Part shown: one piece after another, positions 19,415-27,630 of the stretch
How positions within the stretch are numbered: the first letter of the stretch is position 1
Layout: each line of letters begins with the position of its first letter
Source: Paracholeplasma vituli
Lineage (GTDB): Bacteria; Bacillota_I; Bacilli_A; Acholeplasmatales; UBA5453
Direction: 5' to 3'
DNA length: 64,000 bases
NCBI RefSeq assembly: GCF_025446935.1
Contig: NZ_JAOEGN010000001.1
Coordinates: 1-64,000, forward strand
Made by a program: the position numbers and the translations under genes
The notes under the pieces: generated by a model
Seen by the model: only the letters and a program-made list of their open reading frames with translations
What the model was told of the DNA's origin: nothing
Database searches by the model: none

Positions 19415-19420
19415 ATTATA
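19415..19420 (-). promoter_or_regulatory. -10 element before apbE
   Basis: Minus strand TATAAT at 25 bases before the apbE ATG; no convincing -35 is seen. With the Rnf terminator at 19530-19566 it suggests that apbE is transcribed separately from the Rnf genes. Confidence 0.45.
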
Positions 19421-19529
19421 ACATGCTTTGGGTTAAGAAAAAAGTATTTTTAAGTGGAGGGTCTTATGGTAAGAGGTTATCTATGAAGTAAGTGTTTTCA
19501 AATAGATCAATTGTGGGAAAAAAAACGCA

Positions 19530-19566
19530 AAAAAAAAACACGAACCGGACAGGCTCGTGTTTTAGA
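19530..19566 (-). terminator. Terminator of the Rnf operon
   Basis: Minus strand AACACGAGCC / GGTTCGTGTT (10 bp with one G-T pair), loop TGTCC, followed by a run of eight T. It begins 2 bases after the rnfB stop codon, so no further rnfB domain can follow. Confidence 0.85.
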
Positions 19567-19567
19567 A

Positions 19568-19879
19568 TTATAACTTGATGTTTACAGGTGTTCCATCTGG
19601 ATTTGGATGGTCTTTGAGGTACTGAAGAATTGGGTTGAAGTTCTTATCTGGTTTACCAGGTTTGCAACGAGAGACATTTCCGGCTCTACCAGAAACAATT
19701 TCAGTTGCGAAAGCATGGCAGCCAGGCGTTCCACAAGCACCACAGTTGTAGTTTGGTAACATTTTTTCAACTGCGGCAATACGTTCATCTTCAAATACTT
19801 CAAGATATTTAGCAGCGACAGCTAAGCCGACGCCTAAAAGTAATCCAAGGCCACCTAATACGAGAATTGCTTGTATCAT
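19568..19879 (-). CDS. rnfB: RnfB, short form lacking the ferredoxin domains
   Basis: RnfB is the subunit of the Rnf complex (ferredoxin:NAD oxidoreductase coupled to ion transport) that takes electrons from ferredoxin. Here only 103 residues exist: one N-terminal membrane helix (2-23) and the [4Fe-4S] domain with cysteines 46, 49, 54 and 72 (NCGACGTPGC motif). The C-terminal part with two or more ferredoxin-type clusters, normally another 150 or more residues, is absent. A strong terminator follows at once, so this is not a sequencing frameshift. The start overlaps the preceding gene by four bases (ATGA). Last gene of the operon. Confidence 0.9.
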   Translation of the reverse strand: MIQAILVLGGLGLLLGVGLAVAAKYLEVFEDERIAAVEKMLPNYNCGACGTPGCHAFATEIVSGRAGNVSRCKPGKPDKNFNPILQYLKDHPNPDGTPVNIKL

Positions 19880-20079
19880 TTTTTAGTAGTCTCCTTCATA
19901 ATTTCGATCGCTTCTTTAAATGAGCATCCACCACTTAATGCACAGGTTTCGCAACTTTGTGCTTCCATATAGGCGTGTTGGCAACTTTCTGGGATTGGTG
20001 TCTTCTTGTTTAATACAGAGATGACCACAAATACAGCCATGAAGGCCAACGAGAACGCTAATCCAATCAATAAATTCAT
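19876..20079 (-). CDS. Small four-cysteine membrane protein in the Rnf operon (NqrM-like)
   Basis: A 67-residue protein with one N-terminal membrane helix (3-23) followed by a short cytosolic part with cysteines at 33, 43, 46 and 52 (C-x9-C-x2-C-x5-C). The layout is that of NqrM, a helper that delivers iron to the membrane-embedded cluster between NqrD and NqrE; RnfA and RnfE are the homologues of those two subunits. It is encoded between rnfA and rnfB with a 1-base overlap and a 4-base overlap, so it is surely expressed with them. The family assignment is an inference from layout; a FeoB-associated cysteine-rich protein is the alternative. Confidence 0.7.
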   Translation of the reverse strand: MNLLIGLAFSLAFMAVFVVISVLNKKTPIPESCQHAYMEAQSCETCALSGGCSFKEAIEIMKETTKK

Positions 20080-20660
20080 TAGATTAACCCGGATAAACCT
20101 AAGAATGCAAGTGACATTAAACCTGCAGTGACTAACGCGATTGGCATACCTTTGAATGCTTTTGGTACGTTAGCTGAATCTAAACGAATACGGATTGCAG
20201 AGAATGCAACGATGACTAGGGTATAACCTAAAACCGTACCGAATGTAATGGTTAATGCGTCTGCGTAGTTTTTAGCTTCAGTAATATTGGTTTGTGCAAC
20301 CCCTAATACAGCACAGTTTGTGGTGATCAGTGGTAGGTAAACCCCTAAACCACGATATAAGCTTTCGACATATTTCTTGAGTAACATTTCAACCAATTGA
20401 ACAACGGCTGCGATGACTAAGATGAAGGCGATGGTATCGATGTAACCAACCCCTAGTGGGTCAAGTACATAATAGTATAGAGGGTAAGTAATCCCAGTGG
20501 AGACCATCATGACGAACATGACTGCGGCACTCATACCCCATACGTTGGACATCTCCTTAGAAACCCCTAAGAATGAACAAATCCCTAAGAACTTAATAAC
20601 GATGATGTTATTGATCAGCATGGAGCTAATCAATGAGACGAAAAATACTTCTAATGTCAT
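20079..20660 (-). CDS. rnfA: RnfA, membrane subunit of the Rnf complex
   Basis: A 193-residue protein with six hydrophobic helices, homologous to NqrE. The two cluster-binding cysteines lie in the inverted-topology motifs FLGICSFLGV (about 24-33) and TTNCAVLGVA (about 113-122). With RnfE it holds a [2Fe-2S] centre inside the membrane and helps form the ion path. It overlaps rnfE by four bases and the small four-cysteine gene by one base. Confidence 0.95.
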   Translation of the reverse strand: MTLEVFFVSLISSMLINNIIVIKFLGICSFLGVSKEMSNVWGMSAAVMFVMMVSTGITYPLYYYVLDPLGVGYIDTIAFILVIAAVVQLVEMLLKKYVESLYRGLGVYLPLITTNCAVLGVAQTNITEAKNYADALTITFGTVLGYTLVIVAFSAIRIRLDSANVPKAFKGMPIALVTAGLMSLAFLGLSGLI

Positions 20661-21322
20661 TTTTTAGCCACCACTTTCTTTTTAGGTTTCGCATTACCAA
20701 CGGCAGCGAATAATGCTAATAACAATCCAATTACCAAGAATGCACCAGGAGGTGAGACAAGCACACCTAATGCGAAATCATTTGGGAAAATGTTGAGTGT
20801 AGTTTTGAACGGTAATGGTAATAAAACACCTAATGATAGTGAACCTTTTCCAAGTACTTCACGGATTAAACCGATTAAGGAAATCGATAAGGTGAATCCT
20901 GTTGCAGAACCTAAACCATCAATAAATGAATTTAATACTGAGTTTTTCGCAGCAAACGCTTCTGCACGTCCTAAAACGATACAGTTAACCGCGATTAAGG
21001 GGATGAAAACCCCTAATGAATTTGCTAATTCACCCGCAAATGCGTTAACAAACATGGATAATGCTGTAACGACAGAGGCGATGATGACAATGAAGGCTGG
21101 AATACGCACATCGTTCGGTATTAAATTTCTAAGTGCCGAGATGATTGCGTTGGTTAGTCCTAAAACTAATATAACCATTAAACCCATCCCAAATGCGGAT
21201 TCGAAGGAACCTGTAACAGCAAGTGCTGGACACATCCCTAACATCATTTTGAATGTTGCATTTTCTTTAATGACACCCGTCATGAAAATGTCTTTTTTCT
21301 TTAATACGACAGCTTCGTTCAT
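20657..21322 (-). CDS. rnfE: RnfE, membrane subunit of the Rnf complex
   Basis: A 221-residue paralogue of RnfA, homologous to NqrD, with six hydrophobic helices. Cysteine motifs: MMLGMCPALAVT (about 26-37) and AVNCIVLGRAEAFA (about 109-122). The C-terminal tail is lysine-rich (KPKKKVVAKK). The start follows a short lysine-rich leader and overlaps the previous gene by four bases. Confidence 0.95.
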   Translation of the reverse strand: MNEAVVLKKKDIFMTGVIKENATFKMMLGMCPALAVTGSFESAFGMGLMVILVLGLTNAIISALRNLIPNDVRIPAFIVIIASVVTALSMFVNAFAGELANSLGVFIPLIAVNCIVLGRAEAFAAKNSVLNSFIDGLGSATGFTLSISLIGLIREVLGKGSLSLGVLLPLPFKTTLNIFPNDFALGVLVSPPGAFLVIGLLLALFAAVGNAKPKKKVVAKK

Positions 21323-21700
21323 GCGAGTACCCCCTTTAACGCGTCTAATAATTCATTAATGTGTGCTTTTGAGAAGCTTGCACCTGTAACAGTATCCACA
21401 GGGAATGTTTTGGCATCTAAGCCTTCTATGGATGTGAAATATGTTTGGTGATTGTTATAGAAACTAGATGTGTGATCAGATTCTACAGTATATACACTGA
21501 CAATCTTACCATCTAAGTCAACACCAACCATCAAGGTTAGTTTCCAGTTTTCATCCTCGTGATGATCAACATTTGAGCCTGTGTTACGTGTTGAACTTAA
21601 AGTGTATGCATAACCAATGACCACATCGGATGCATTTTTTACAATTTCTTTCTTAATGACTTTATCGGTTGCTACAAAGGTTGTATCTACTGTAGCTGTA
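21319..21700 (-). repeat. Direct repeat, copy in rnfG2 (C-terminal FMN domain)
   Basis: The last 130 codons of this gene match the last 130 codons of the neighbouring rnfG1 (22284-22665) over their whole length, with conserved blocks such as ACTTTATCGGT and the CATTAATGTGTG region near the 3' end. The repeat unit includes the stop codon region, so it looks like a tandem duplication in the operon followed by divergence. Confidence 0.8.
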
Positions 21701-22281
21701 CCATATTCACCAAAGATTTCTTCAATTGGATCCACAGTGACCGCAGGATTTGGATTCGCACCTGTTAAGTCTCTAGAAACGGCTGCTAAGATGTTATGAA
21801 CGATCGGCATGGAGAATGCAGAAGCTCCCCCAGCTAAATCGATACTTAAGTAGTCTTGGATTTGTACATTCTTGATCAATGCTAAGTCTGGTTTCAAATT
21901 ATCATTGATATAGCTTTCTGTATGTTCTGAATACTTAACAGAAACATTGATCACTTGTTTGTCACTTCTGACAAATACTTGAATGACCAATTTCTTTGGT
22001 GTGGTTGGGTCCATTGGTGTGATGATGGCAGTGCCTTCACCTTCATAATAATACCCAATAGTGGTTGACCCTTGTTTAACTAACCATTTTGAGGTTAATT
22101 CGGTTTGATTTTCTTTCACGACTTCATAACCGTTTGCGGCTGTGAAGACTGTTTTTAACATACTAACATTTTGATTCTTAGTTTGTAAATCCATTACGGC
22201 ATTGTATCCAAATAGGAATACAACCCCAAATAGGATAGCCGATAGGGCATTAATAATGAGATTACGATTTTCGCGTGTCAT
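21319..22281 (-). CDS. rnfG: RnfG-like protein 2 with two FMN-binding domains
   Basis: RnfG carries covalent FMN outside the membrane and passes electrons within the complex. This 320-residue copy has one N-terminal membrane helix (about 8-27) and two FMN_bind-like domains. The second ends in DTVTGASFSKAH, an ApbE target motif with Ser as acceptor. The first ends in a degenerate DLAGGASAFSMP, where the acceptor position is Phe, so it may bind no covalent flavin. A single-domain RnfG is normally about 200 residues. The second domain is about three-quarters identical to that of the gene before it. Confidence 0.88.
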   Translation of the reverse strand: MTRENRNLIINALSAILFGVVFLFGYNAVMDLQTKNQNVSMLKTVFTAANGYEVVKENQTELTSKWLVKQGSTTIGYYYEGEGTAIITPMDPTTPKKLVIQVFVRSDKQVINVSVKYSEHTESYINDNLKPDLALIKNVQIQDYLSIDLAGGASAFSMPIVHNILAAVSRDLTGANPNPAVTVDPIEEIFGEYGTATVDTTFVATDKVIKKEIVKNASDVVIGYAYTLSSTRNTGSNVDHHEDENWKLTLMVGVDLDGKIVSVYTVESDHTSSFYNNHQTYFTSIEGLDAKTFPVDTVTGASFSKAHINELLDALKGVLA

Positions 22282-22283
22282 GA

Positions 22284-22665
22284 TTACAATACCCCTTTCA
22301 ATGCGTCTAACAATTCGTTAATGTGTGATCTTGAGAAACTTGCACCCGTAACTGCATCCACAGGGAATGTTTTGGAATCGACACCTTTTAACGATGTGAA
22401 GTAAGCTAAGTGGTTGCTATAGAAGTTGTTCGTATGATCTGATTCAACAGTTTCAACACCAACAATCTTATTACTCATATCGATACCGACGAGTAAGGTT
22501 AATTTCCAGTCTTCACTTTCATGATAATCTACACTTGAACCTGTGTTCTTTATTGAACTTAATGTATAAGCATAACCGATGACTTCATCAGAAGCATTCT
22601 TAATGATTTCTTTTTTAATGACTTTATCGGTAGCTGTGAATGTGGTATCTAAAGTGTTAGTGACA
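22284..22665 (-). repeat. Direct repeat, copy in rnfG1 (C-terminal FMN domain)
   Basis: Partner of the repeat at 21319-21700. By eye about three residues in four are identical, for instance ATDKVIKKEI, IGYAYTLSS, VESDHT and HINELLDALKGVL in both. Confidence 0.8.
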
Positions 22666-23258
22666 TCTGGTCCAAAAATCTTACTATACGGTGTGGATAC
22701 GACAGGAGGTGTATTTTCGTTAAATAATAAAATGGCATCTCTAACGATGGTTCTCATGGATTGTGATCCGTAAGAAGCCCCTGCAGCTGTATCGTAAATG
22801 TTACTTGCATTCTGTAACACAATCAATTTCTCTAAATCGATTTCAGAGACGTTTTTGCCTTTGAATACTTTCGCATTGTCAATAACAACGTTACTATGTG
22901 CTGCGGTAGTTTGGACTAACGCAAGTAATTCAACCCCTGCGAATGTACCATCTACATTGATACCTACTAATGCTTCAACGGATGAACTGTAGGAATTGTT
23001 ATGGAAGCCTTTGTAAACATAACCAACGACTGTGCCATTTTCGACAATTTCAAACGCTTCAAAGATTGAACCTTGAGTTAAGTCCTCAATCTTATTCGCT
23101 TCATCTAAATCCGGATACAAGGATGAGAATGCCTTTAACTCTTTTTTTCTAAGGTTTTCTTGAATGATTGGGTCTGTGATTTGATGGGATAACCCGATCA
23201 AAATACCACAGACAATACCAATTAGGGTTAGTACTAAGGCTGTTTTAAATATTTTCAT
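22284..23258 (-). CDS. rnfG: RnfG-like protein 1 with two FMN-binding domains
   Basis: A 324-residue RnfG with one N-terminal membrane helix (about 5-25), a first FMN_bind-like domain ending in DTAAGASYGSQS (acceptor position Gly) and a second domain ending in DAVTGASFSRSH (acceptor Ser). The first domain resembles canonical RnfG most, including the early QITDP.I segment. The protein is followed two bases later by a paralogue of the same layout. ApbE, which would add FMN, is encoded downstream. Confidence 0.9.
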   Translation of the reverse strand: MKIFKTALVLTLIGIVCGILIGLSHQITDPIIQENLRKKELKAFSSLYPDLDEANKIEDLTQGSIFEAFEIVENGTVVGYVYKGFHNNSYSSSVEALVGINVDGTFAGVELLALVQTTAAHSNVVIDNAKVFKGKNVSEIDLEKLIVLQNASNIYDTAAGASYGSQSMRTIVRDAILLFNENTPPVVSTPYSKIFGPDVTNTLDTTFTATDKVIKKEIIKNASDEVIGYAYTLSSIKNTGSSVDYHESEDWKLTLLVGIDMSNKIVGVETVESDHTNNFYSNHLAYFTSLKGVDSKTFPVDAVTGASFSRSHINELLDALKGVL

Positions 23259-24334
23259 TAGTTAAGCCCTCCTAAACCAATTAATACGATGAATCCTAAA
23301 ATCGCTAATACGACAATGTAGCCAACGACAAATTTAACTGAGTAGCGAACTTTAGCCCATTTATAGTAATCCATTAATGGCACAAAGATGTTACCTAATA
23401 AAATCGCGAAAGCCATGCCTTCTGGGTAAGAACCGAATAAGCGAATGAGAGCTACAATTGAACCGACCACTAAACCATAAATCCAACGACCAGGTTTGGT
23501 TACCGGTGAAGTGACTGGGTCTGTGACCATGAAGATGGCACCAAATAGTAAACCGCCAGATAATAATTGATACGTTACGATATCCCAAACTGCGTTTGGT
23601 TTAACTGCAAGTCCTGCAATAAACATAAATACAGTAAAGGTTAATAGTGTGGATACGATCACTCTGAAATCAGCGGCACGTCTCACAATTAAGTAAATAC
23701 CACCGATGATGATTAGGATTGCTGAGATTTCACCCATGGAGCCAGGAATATTACCAAAGAATAAATCGAGAACAGAGTAGTCTTTTAATACTACTGGAAT
23801 GTTCACTAAAGCATCTTTGATTGCACCTAGTGGAGTCGCACCTACATTCGCATCAATACCCGTATAGTTGAACTGACTAGTGAAAGATAAGCCAATGAAG
23901 ATACGGCCAGCAGCCGCTGGGTTGAAGATGTTTGATCCAAGTCCACCAAAGGCTGCTTTCGCTACTAAGATTCCAAATAAGGCACCAATAGCGGTTGCGT
24001 AAAGTGGTAATGTGCTTGGAATAATCATCGCGAAGATGACAGCAGAAACAAGCGGTGCTGTGAAGTTGTTGACAGTTAGTGTTTTATAGCGTACTTTGAA
24101 ACGTTCTTTCTTGTCTTTAATGGATGGATGTGGTTTAGTGCGGAAAAGTGTTGTGACAACTTCCCCTAAAACAAACACAATCGCTGAAACCAAAAGACGC
24201 GCTATTGCATCAAAACCAAATTGATAAATAGCGAACACAACAACGGGTGTAAGGGCGATGAGGACATCGACCATCATGCGTTTTGTGCTTGCTTCCTTGC
24301 GCACATAAGGTGCGGTTTGTTTTGCGTAGTTCAT
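23258..24334 (-). CDS. rnfD: RnfD, membrane subunit of the Rnf complex
   Basis: A 358-residue homologue of NqrB with eight or nine hydrophobic helices. The covalent FMN site is in the conserved NVGATPLGAIKD segment (Thr near 170), a variant of the usual SGATPL. Other family marks are FGGLGSNIFNPAAAGR and MVTDPVTSPVTKPGRW. It carries riboflavin and FMN and is part of the ion-translocating core. It lies between rnfC (8-base gap) and rnfG1 (1-base overlap). Confidence 0.95.
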   Translation of the reverse strand: MNYAKQTAPYVRKEASTKRMMVDVLIALTPVVVFAIYQFGFDAIARLLVSAIVFVLGEVVTTLFRTKPHPSIKDKKERFKVRYKTLTVNNFTAPLVSAVIFAMIIPSTLPLYATAIGALFGILVAKAAFGGLGSNIFNPAAAGRIFIGLSFTSQFNYTGIDANVGATPLGAIKDALVNIPVVLKDYSVLDLFFGNIPGSMGEISAILIIIGGIYLIVRRAADFRVIVSTLLTFTVFMFIAGLAVKPNAVWDIVTYQLLSGGLLFGAIFMVTDPVTSPVTKPGRWIYGLVVGSIVALIRLFGSYPEGMAFAILLGNIFVPLMDYYKWAKVRYSVKFVVGYIVVLAILGFIVLIGLGGLN

Positions 24335-24342
24335 ATGGTCAC

Positions 24343-25644
24343 CTATTTTCTGATAAAGCGCTTAGCTTGTCTCATGGTTTCAGTTAAATGAATCTTGGAT
24401 GGGCAAGTGAATGAACATAAGCCACATTCGATACATTTGTTAACATTGAGCGCTGCAATGGCGTCTTTATCTCTATCTTTATAAGCATTCATGATTTGAA
24501 CAGGTTGAATTTCAACTGGGCAAGAGTAAACGCAGGATGCGCAGTGAATACAAGGTTCAGTTTGAATGGGTTCTTCATCTAATACGATGAGTGAGGTAAC
24601 AGTCTTCGTAATGACTAAATCATCATTTTGAAGGTTTGTTCCCATCATAGGTCCACCACAAATCACGACTTTATTCTTACCGTTTTCGTTGTAGCCACCA
24701 CACATTTCGATTAAGTCTCTCATTGGGGTACCAATACGAACGGAGAAATTACGTTCGGTCTTAATACCGTTACCGGAGATGGTCACGAAGCGTTCTGTGA
24801 TTGGCATTCTACGTTTTACTGCACGGTAGAATCCGTAAAGGGTTGCGACGTTGAAAACCGTAACACCGTATTCAGCAGGTAATTTACCAATTGGTACATT
24901 GATGCCGGTAGCGTGTTTAATGGTGTCCAATTCCCAACCTTGTGGGTAGTGGTTGCCAACACGTTTGATTTCGATGTCGAATTCAGTGAAGCTGTGTCTA
25001 GCATTTTCTAAGACTTCATACAGTTCAGGATATTTTTTCTTAACTGCGATGATCCCTTTTTTCGCACCAGTTGCTCTCATAGCGTAGGTTAAGCCTTCGA
25101 TGATGCGGTGTGATCTTTCAAGAATTAACTTGTAGTCAGAAATCAAGTGTGGTTCGCACTCAACACCATTCCCTACGACCACGTCGATTGGGTGTTTGGT
25201 TTCAAGTTTGATGTAGGTTGGGAATCCAGACCCACCTAAACCAGATAATCCTGAATCTTTAATGATTTGAACATAATCTGCTTTAGTTAATGCAGCAATC
25301 TCCTCATCTGTTCTAGAAACACAGGATTCGTGTAATACATACTTCTTATCGTTTTTAACGATGAGGCAGTCGACAGTTTGACCTGACGAGTGCACTTTCT
25401 TTTCAAATCCGACCACGTAACCACTCACTGTTGAATGGATCGGTTGATCGAAAAATCCACCGTGTCTCGTACCAATAAGTTCGCCTACTTTAACATATTG
25501 TCCATCGATTACACAGGACTCGCCAGCTGGGCAGCGTAAGTCTGTGGTCGGGAAATATAAGTATTCTGCTTCTAGGTAGTGATTGACTGGTTGATTCTTG
25601 CGTTCTTTTTTCCCATCGGGAATGTGTCTTGTTTTCTCAATCAT
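24343..25644 (-). CDS. rnfC: RnfC, NADH-side subunit of the Rnf complex
   Basis: Peripheral subunit where NAD(H) reacts with FMN. At 433 residues it has the N-terminal RnfC barrel (HGGFFDQPIHSTVSGYV near 60-76), the Complex1_51K-like nucleotide region (GLSGLGGSGFPTYIKL near 149-164) and two C-terminal [4Fe-4S] motifs: CIHCASCVYSCP and CIECGLCSFTCP. Because RnfB is truncated here, these two clusters and the RnfB cluster are the only iron-sulphur centres on the cytosolic side besides the membrane one. It follows glyA by only 16 bases, so the Rnf genes are probably read from the glyA promoter. Confidence 0.95.
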   Translation of the reverse strand: MIEKTRHIPDGKKERKNQPVNHYLEAEYLYFPTTDLRCPAGESCVIDGQYVKVGELIGTRHGGFFDQPIHSTVSGYVVGFEKKVHSSGQTVDCLIVKNDKKYVLHESCVSRTDEEIAALTKADYVQIIKDSGLSGLGGSGFPTYIKLETKHPIDVVVGNGVECEPHLISDYKLILERSHRIIEGLTYAMRATGAKKGIIAVKKKYPELYEVLENARHSFTEFDIEIKRVGNHYPQGWELDTIKHATGINVPIGKLPAEYGVTVFNVATLYGFYRAVKRRMPITERFVTISGNGIKTERNFSVRIGTPMRDLIEMCGGYNENGKNKVVICGGPMMGTNLQNDDLVITKTVTSLIVLDEEPIQTEPCIHCASCVYSCPVEIQPVQIMNAYKDRDKDAIAALNVNKCIECGLCSFTCPSKIHLTETMRQAKRFIRK

Positions 25645-25660
25645 TTAGTTCACCCCTTCA

Positions 25661-26896
25661 TTATAATGACTGATAAATCGGAAACCGACTCATCAATGAA
25701 ATGACAGATTCTTTGACTTCATTCAATACATTTGAATCTTGATAGTTGCGTAAGGCTTTATCGATCAATATCGCAACCAATTCGATGTCTGCTTCCTTTA
25801 ACCCTCGAGTAGTTACTGCAGGCGTACCTAAGCGAATGCCTGAGGTAACCATCGGTTTTTCTGGGTCAAATGGAATGTTGTTTTTATTACATGTGATGTT
25901 TACTGAACTTAATATATCTGCAGCTTGTTTACCAGTTAAACCTATGGATGCTTTGACATCAATGAGCATCAAGTGGGTATCGGTACCGCCGGAAACGATA
26001 CGGTAGCCTAAACTTTGAAGTTTATTCGCCATCGTAATTGCGTTTTTTACGACTTGCTGTTGATACGTGATGAAACTTGGATCTAGTGCTTCATAGAATG
26101 CAGTTGCTTTAGCAGCAATTACATGCATGAGTGGTCCACCTTGAATGCCTGGGAAGACTTCTTTATCAATCTTCTTAGCAAGTTCAGGGTCATTGGTTAA
26201 GATGAGTCCACCACGTGGTCCCCTTAATGTTTTGTGTGTCGTTGAGGTTACAGCATGGGCGTAAGGCATTGGATTTGGATGAACCCTCGCAGCGATTAAA
26301 CCTGCGATGTGTGCCATATCGACTAAGAGTTTCGCACCTACTGCATCGGCGATTTCTCTAAATCTTTTGAAATCGAGGGTGCGAGGATACGCGCTCGCTC
26401 CAGCAATGATTAAGGCTGGTTGTTCTTTTTTAGCAATCTCCAAGACTTGATCGTAATCGAGGGTTTCTGTTTTAGGGTCTACCCCATAAGTAACACCGAC
26501 GTAATCAATCCCTGAGAAAGAAAGTTTATACCCATGGGTAAGGTGTCCGCCATCGGCGAGGCCTAACCCTAAAATCTTTTCTCCTGGTTTGATGAGCGCT
26601 CGAATCGCAGCCATATTGGCCTGTGAACCGGAGTGTGGTTGAACATTCGCGAATTTAGCCCCAAATAACTGTTTAACGCGTTCAATAGCGAGTGTCTCAA
26701 CGATATCGACATATTCACAACCAGAGTAATATCTTTTACCTGGATAACCCTCAGCATACTTGTTGGTTAAGACAGATCCTTGTAAAAGGAGAATCGCTTC
26801 AGAGACAAAATTTTCTGAGGCGATGAGTTCGATGTGTTCTTCTTGTCTTTGTTTTTCAAGACGAATGGCTTCTAATACAGCAGTATCTTTTAGCAT
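25661..26896 (-). CDS. glyA: Serine hydroxymethyltransferase
   Basis: PLP enzyme that converts serine and tetrahydrofolate to glycine and methylene-tetrahydrofolate. The 411 residues carry the usual marks, including the PLP-lysine segment [14 protein letters not shown] (about 218-231), YSGCEYVD and [10 protein letters not shown]. It feeds the one-carbon genes folD and fhs found at 32-35 kb. A TATAAT at 26921-26926 lies 25 bases before the start, in the 49-base gap behind pyrR. The tight link to rnfC is unusual. Confidence 0.97.
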   Translation of the reverse strand: MLKDTAVLEAIRLEKQRQEEHIELIASENFVSEAILLLQGSVLTNKYAEGYPGKRYYSGCEYVDIVETLAIERVKQLFGAKFANVQPHSGSQANMAAIRALIKPGEKILGLGLADGGHLTHGYKLSFSGIDYVGVTYGVDPKTETLDYDQVLEIAKKEQPALIIAGASAYPRTLDFKRFREIADAVGAKLLVDMAHIAGLIAARVHPNPMPYAHAVTSTTHKTLRGPRGGLILTNDPELAKKIDKEVFPGIQGGPLMHVIAAKATAFYEALDPSFITYQQQVVKNAITMANKLQSLGYRIVSGGTDTHLMLIDVKASIGLTGKQAADILSSVNITCNKNNIPFDPEKPMVTSGIRLGTPAVTTRGLKEADIELVAILIDKALRNYQDSNVLNEVKESVISLMSRFPIYQSL

Positions 26897-26945
26897 AACG
26901 TTCCTCTCATAAGCACGGCTATTATATCATAATAAGGCATCAATT

Positions 26946-27446
26946 CTACCCCTTATTTTTGATGTATACTTTGAGTGCTTGGGTATCAAAGTAGATTATT
27001 TCATCTAAGGCTGTAGGTAAGTTCTTACCCACATAATCGGCACGGATTGGCAATTCTCGATGACCGCGGTCAATCAAGACGGCGAGTTCAATACGGGACG
27101 CTCTTCCAATATCTAAGACTGCATCTAAAGCGGCTCTCGCGCTTCTTCCTGTAAATAGAACGTCATCCACTAGGATCACTTCTTTTTGTTCAGCTTCGGC
27201 GTGTAATCTGTCAGATGCTTGTTTTTTATCGTCATCACGATAAGCCGTGATGTCGATTTCATAGATAGGTACTGCTTTGCCGGTAAACTCTTCGATATAA
27301 GCTCCAATCATTTTCGCAATCGGTGTACCTTTGGTTTTTATACCCATCAATACAACACGGTCAAGTGAACTATGTCGCTCAATGATTTCATGCGAGATTC
27401 TTTTAAGCGTCTTGGATACTTGGATTGAATCCATTAATTCTTTCAC
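26946..27446 (-). CDS. pyrR: PyrR, pyrimidine regulator/uracil phosphoribosyltransferase
   Basis: A 166-residue type I phosphoribosyltransferase-fold protein. The PRPP loop VILVDDVLFTGRSARAALDA is at about 90-109. PyrR binds UMP-loaded RNA hairpins in pyr leaders and has weak UPRT activity. No pyr biosynthesis genes lie nearby, so here it may control distant genes or act mainly as an enzyme. It starts at GTG, with AGGTG five bases before. A TATAAT (about 27461-27466) and a TTGACA nearby are close to the start, but their mutual spacing is too short for a joint promoter. Confidence 0.92.
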   Translation of the reverse strand: MKELMDSIQVSKTLKRISHEIIERHSSLDRVVLMGIKTKGTPIAKMIGAYIEEFTGKAVPIYEIDITAYRDDDKKQASDRLHAEAEQKEVILVDDVLFTGRSARAALDAVLDIGRASRIELAVLIDRGHRELPIRADYVGKNLPTALDEIIYFDTQALKVYIKNKG

Positions 27447-27587
27447 ATTATCACCTTGTAATATTATATATTAGGTCTGTCAAATAATCTACCTAAACCA
27501 TGATTTTTTCATTTAAAACCACTACCTTTTTATAATTTTTCTCATATTTTGGTGCATTTTACTTTACATTAGGAAAAAAAGATATCT

Positions 27588-27620
27588 AAAAGAAAAAGCA
27601 CACCGCTAGGGTGTGCAAGT
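27588..27620 (-). terminator. Terminator of ppa-yebC
   Basis: Minus strand GCACACC / GGTGTGC with loop CTAGC, followed by TTTTTCTTTT. It lies 14 bases after the yebC stop. The rest of 27447-27587 is AT-rich with no ORF. Confidence 0.82.
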
Positions 27621-27630
27621 TTTCATAACC

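Noticed and set aside
27447-27587. PyrR-binding attenuator before pyrR
   Set aside because: The -10 lies next to the start codon and no anti-antiterminator/terminator pair is visible.
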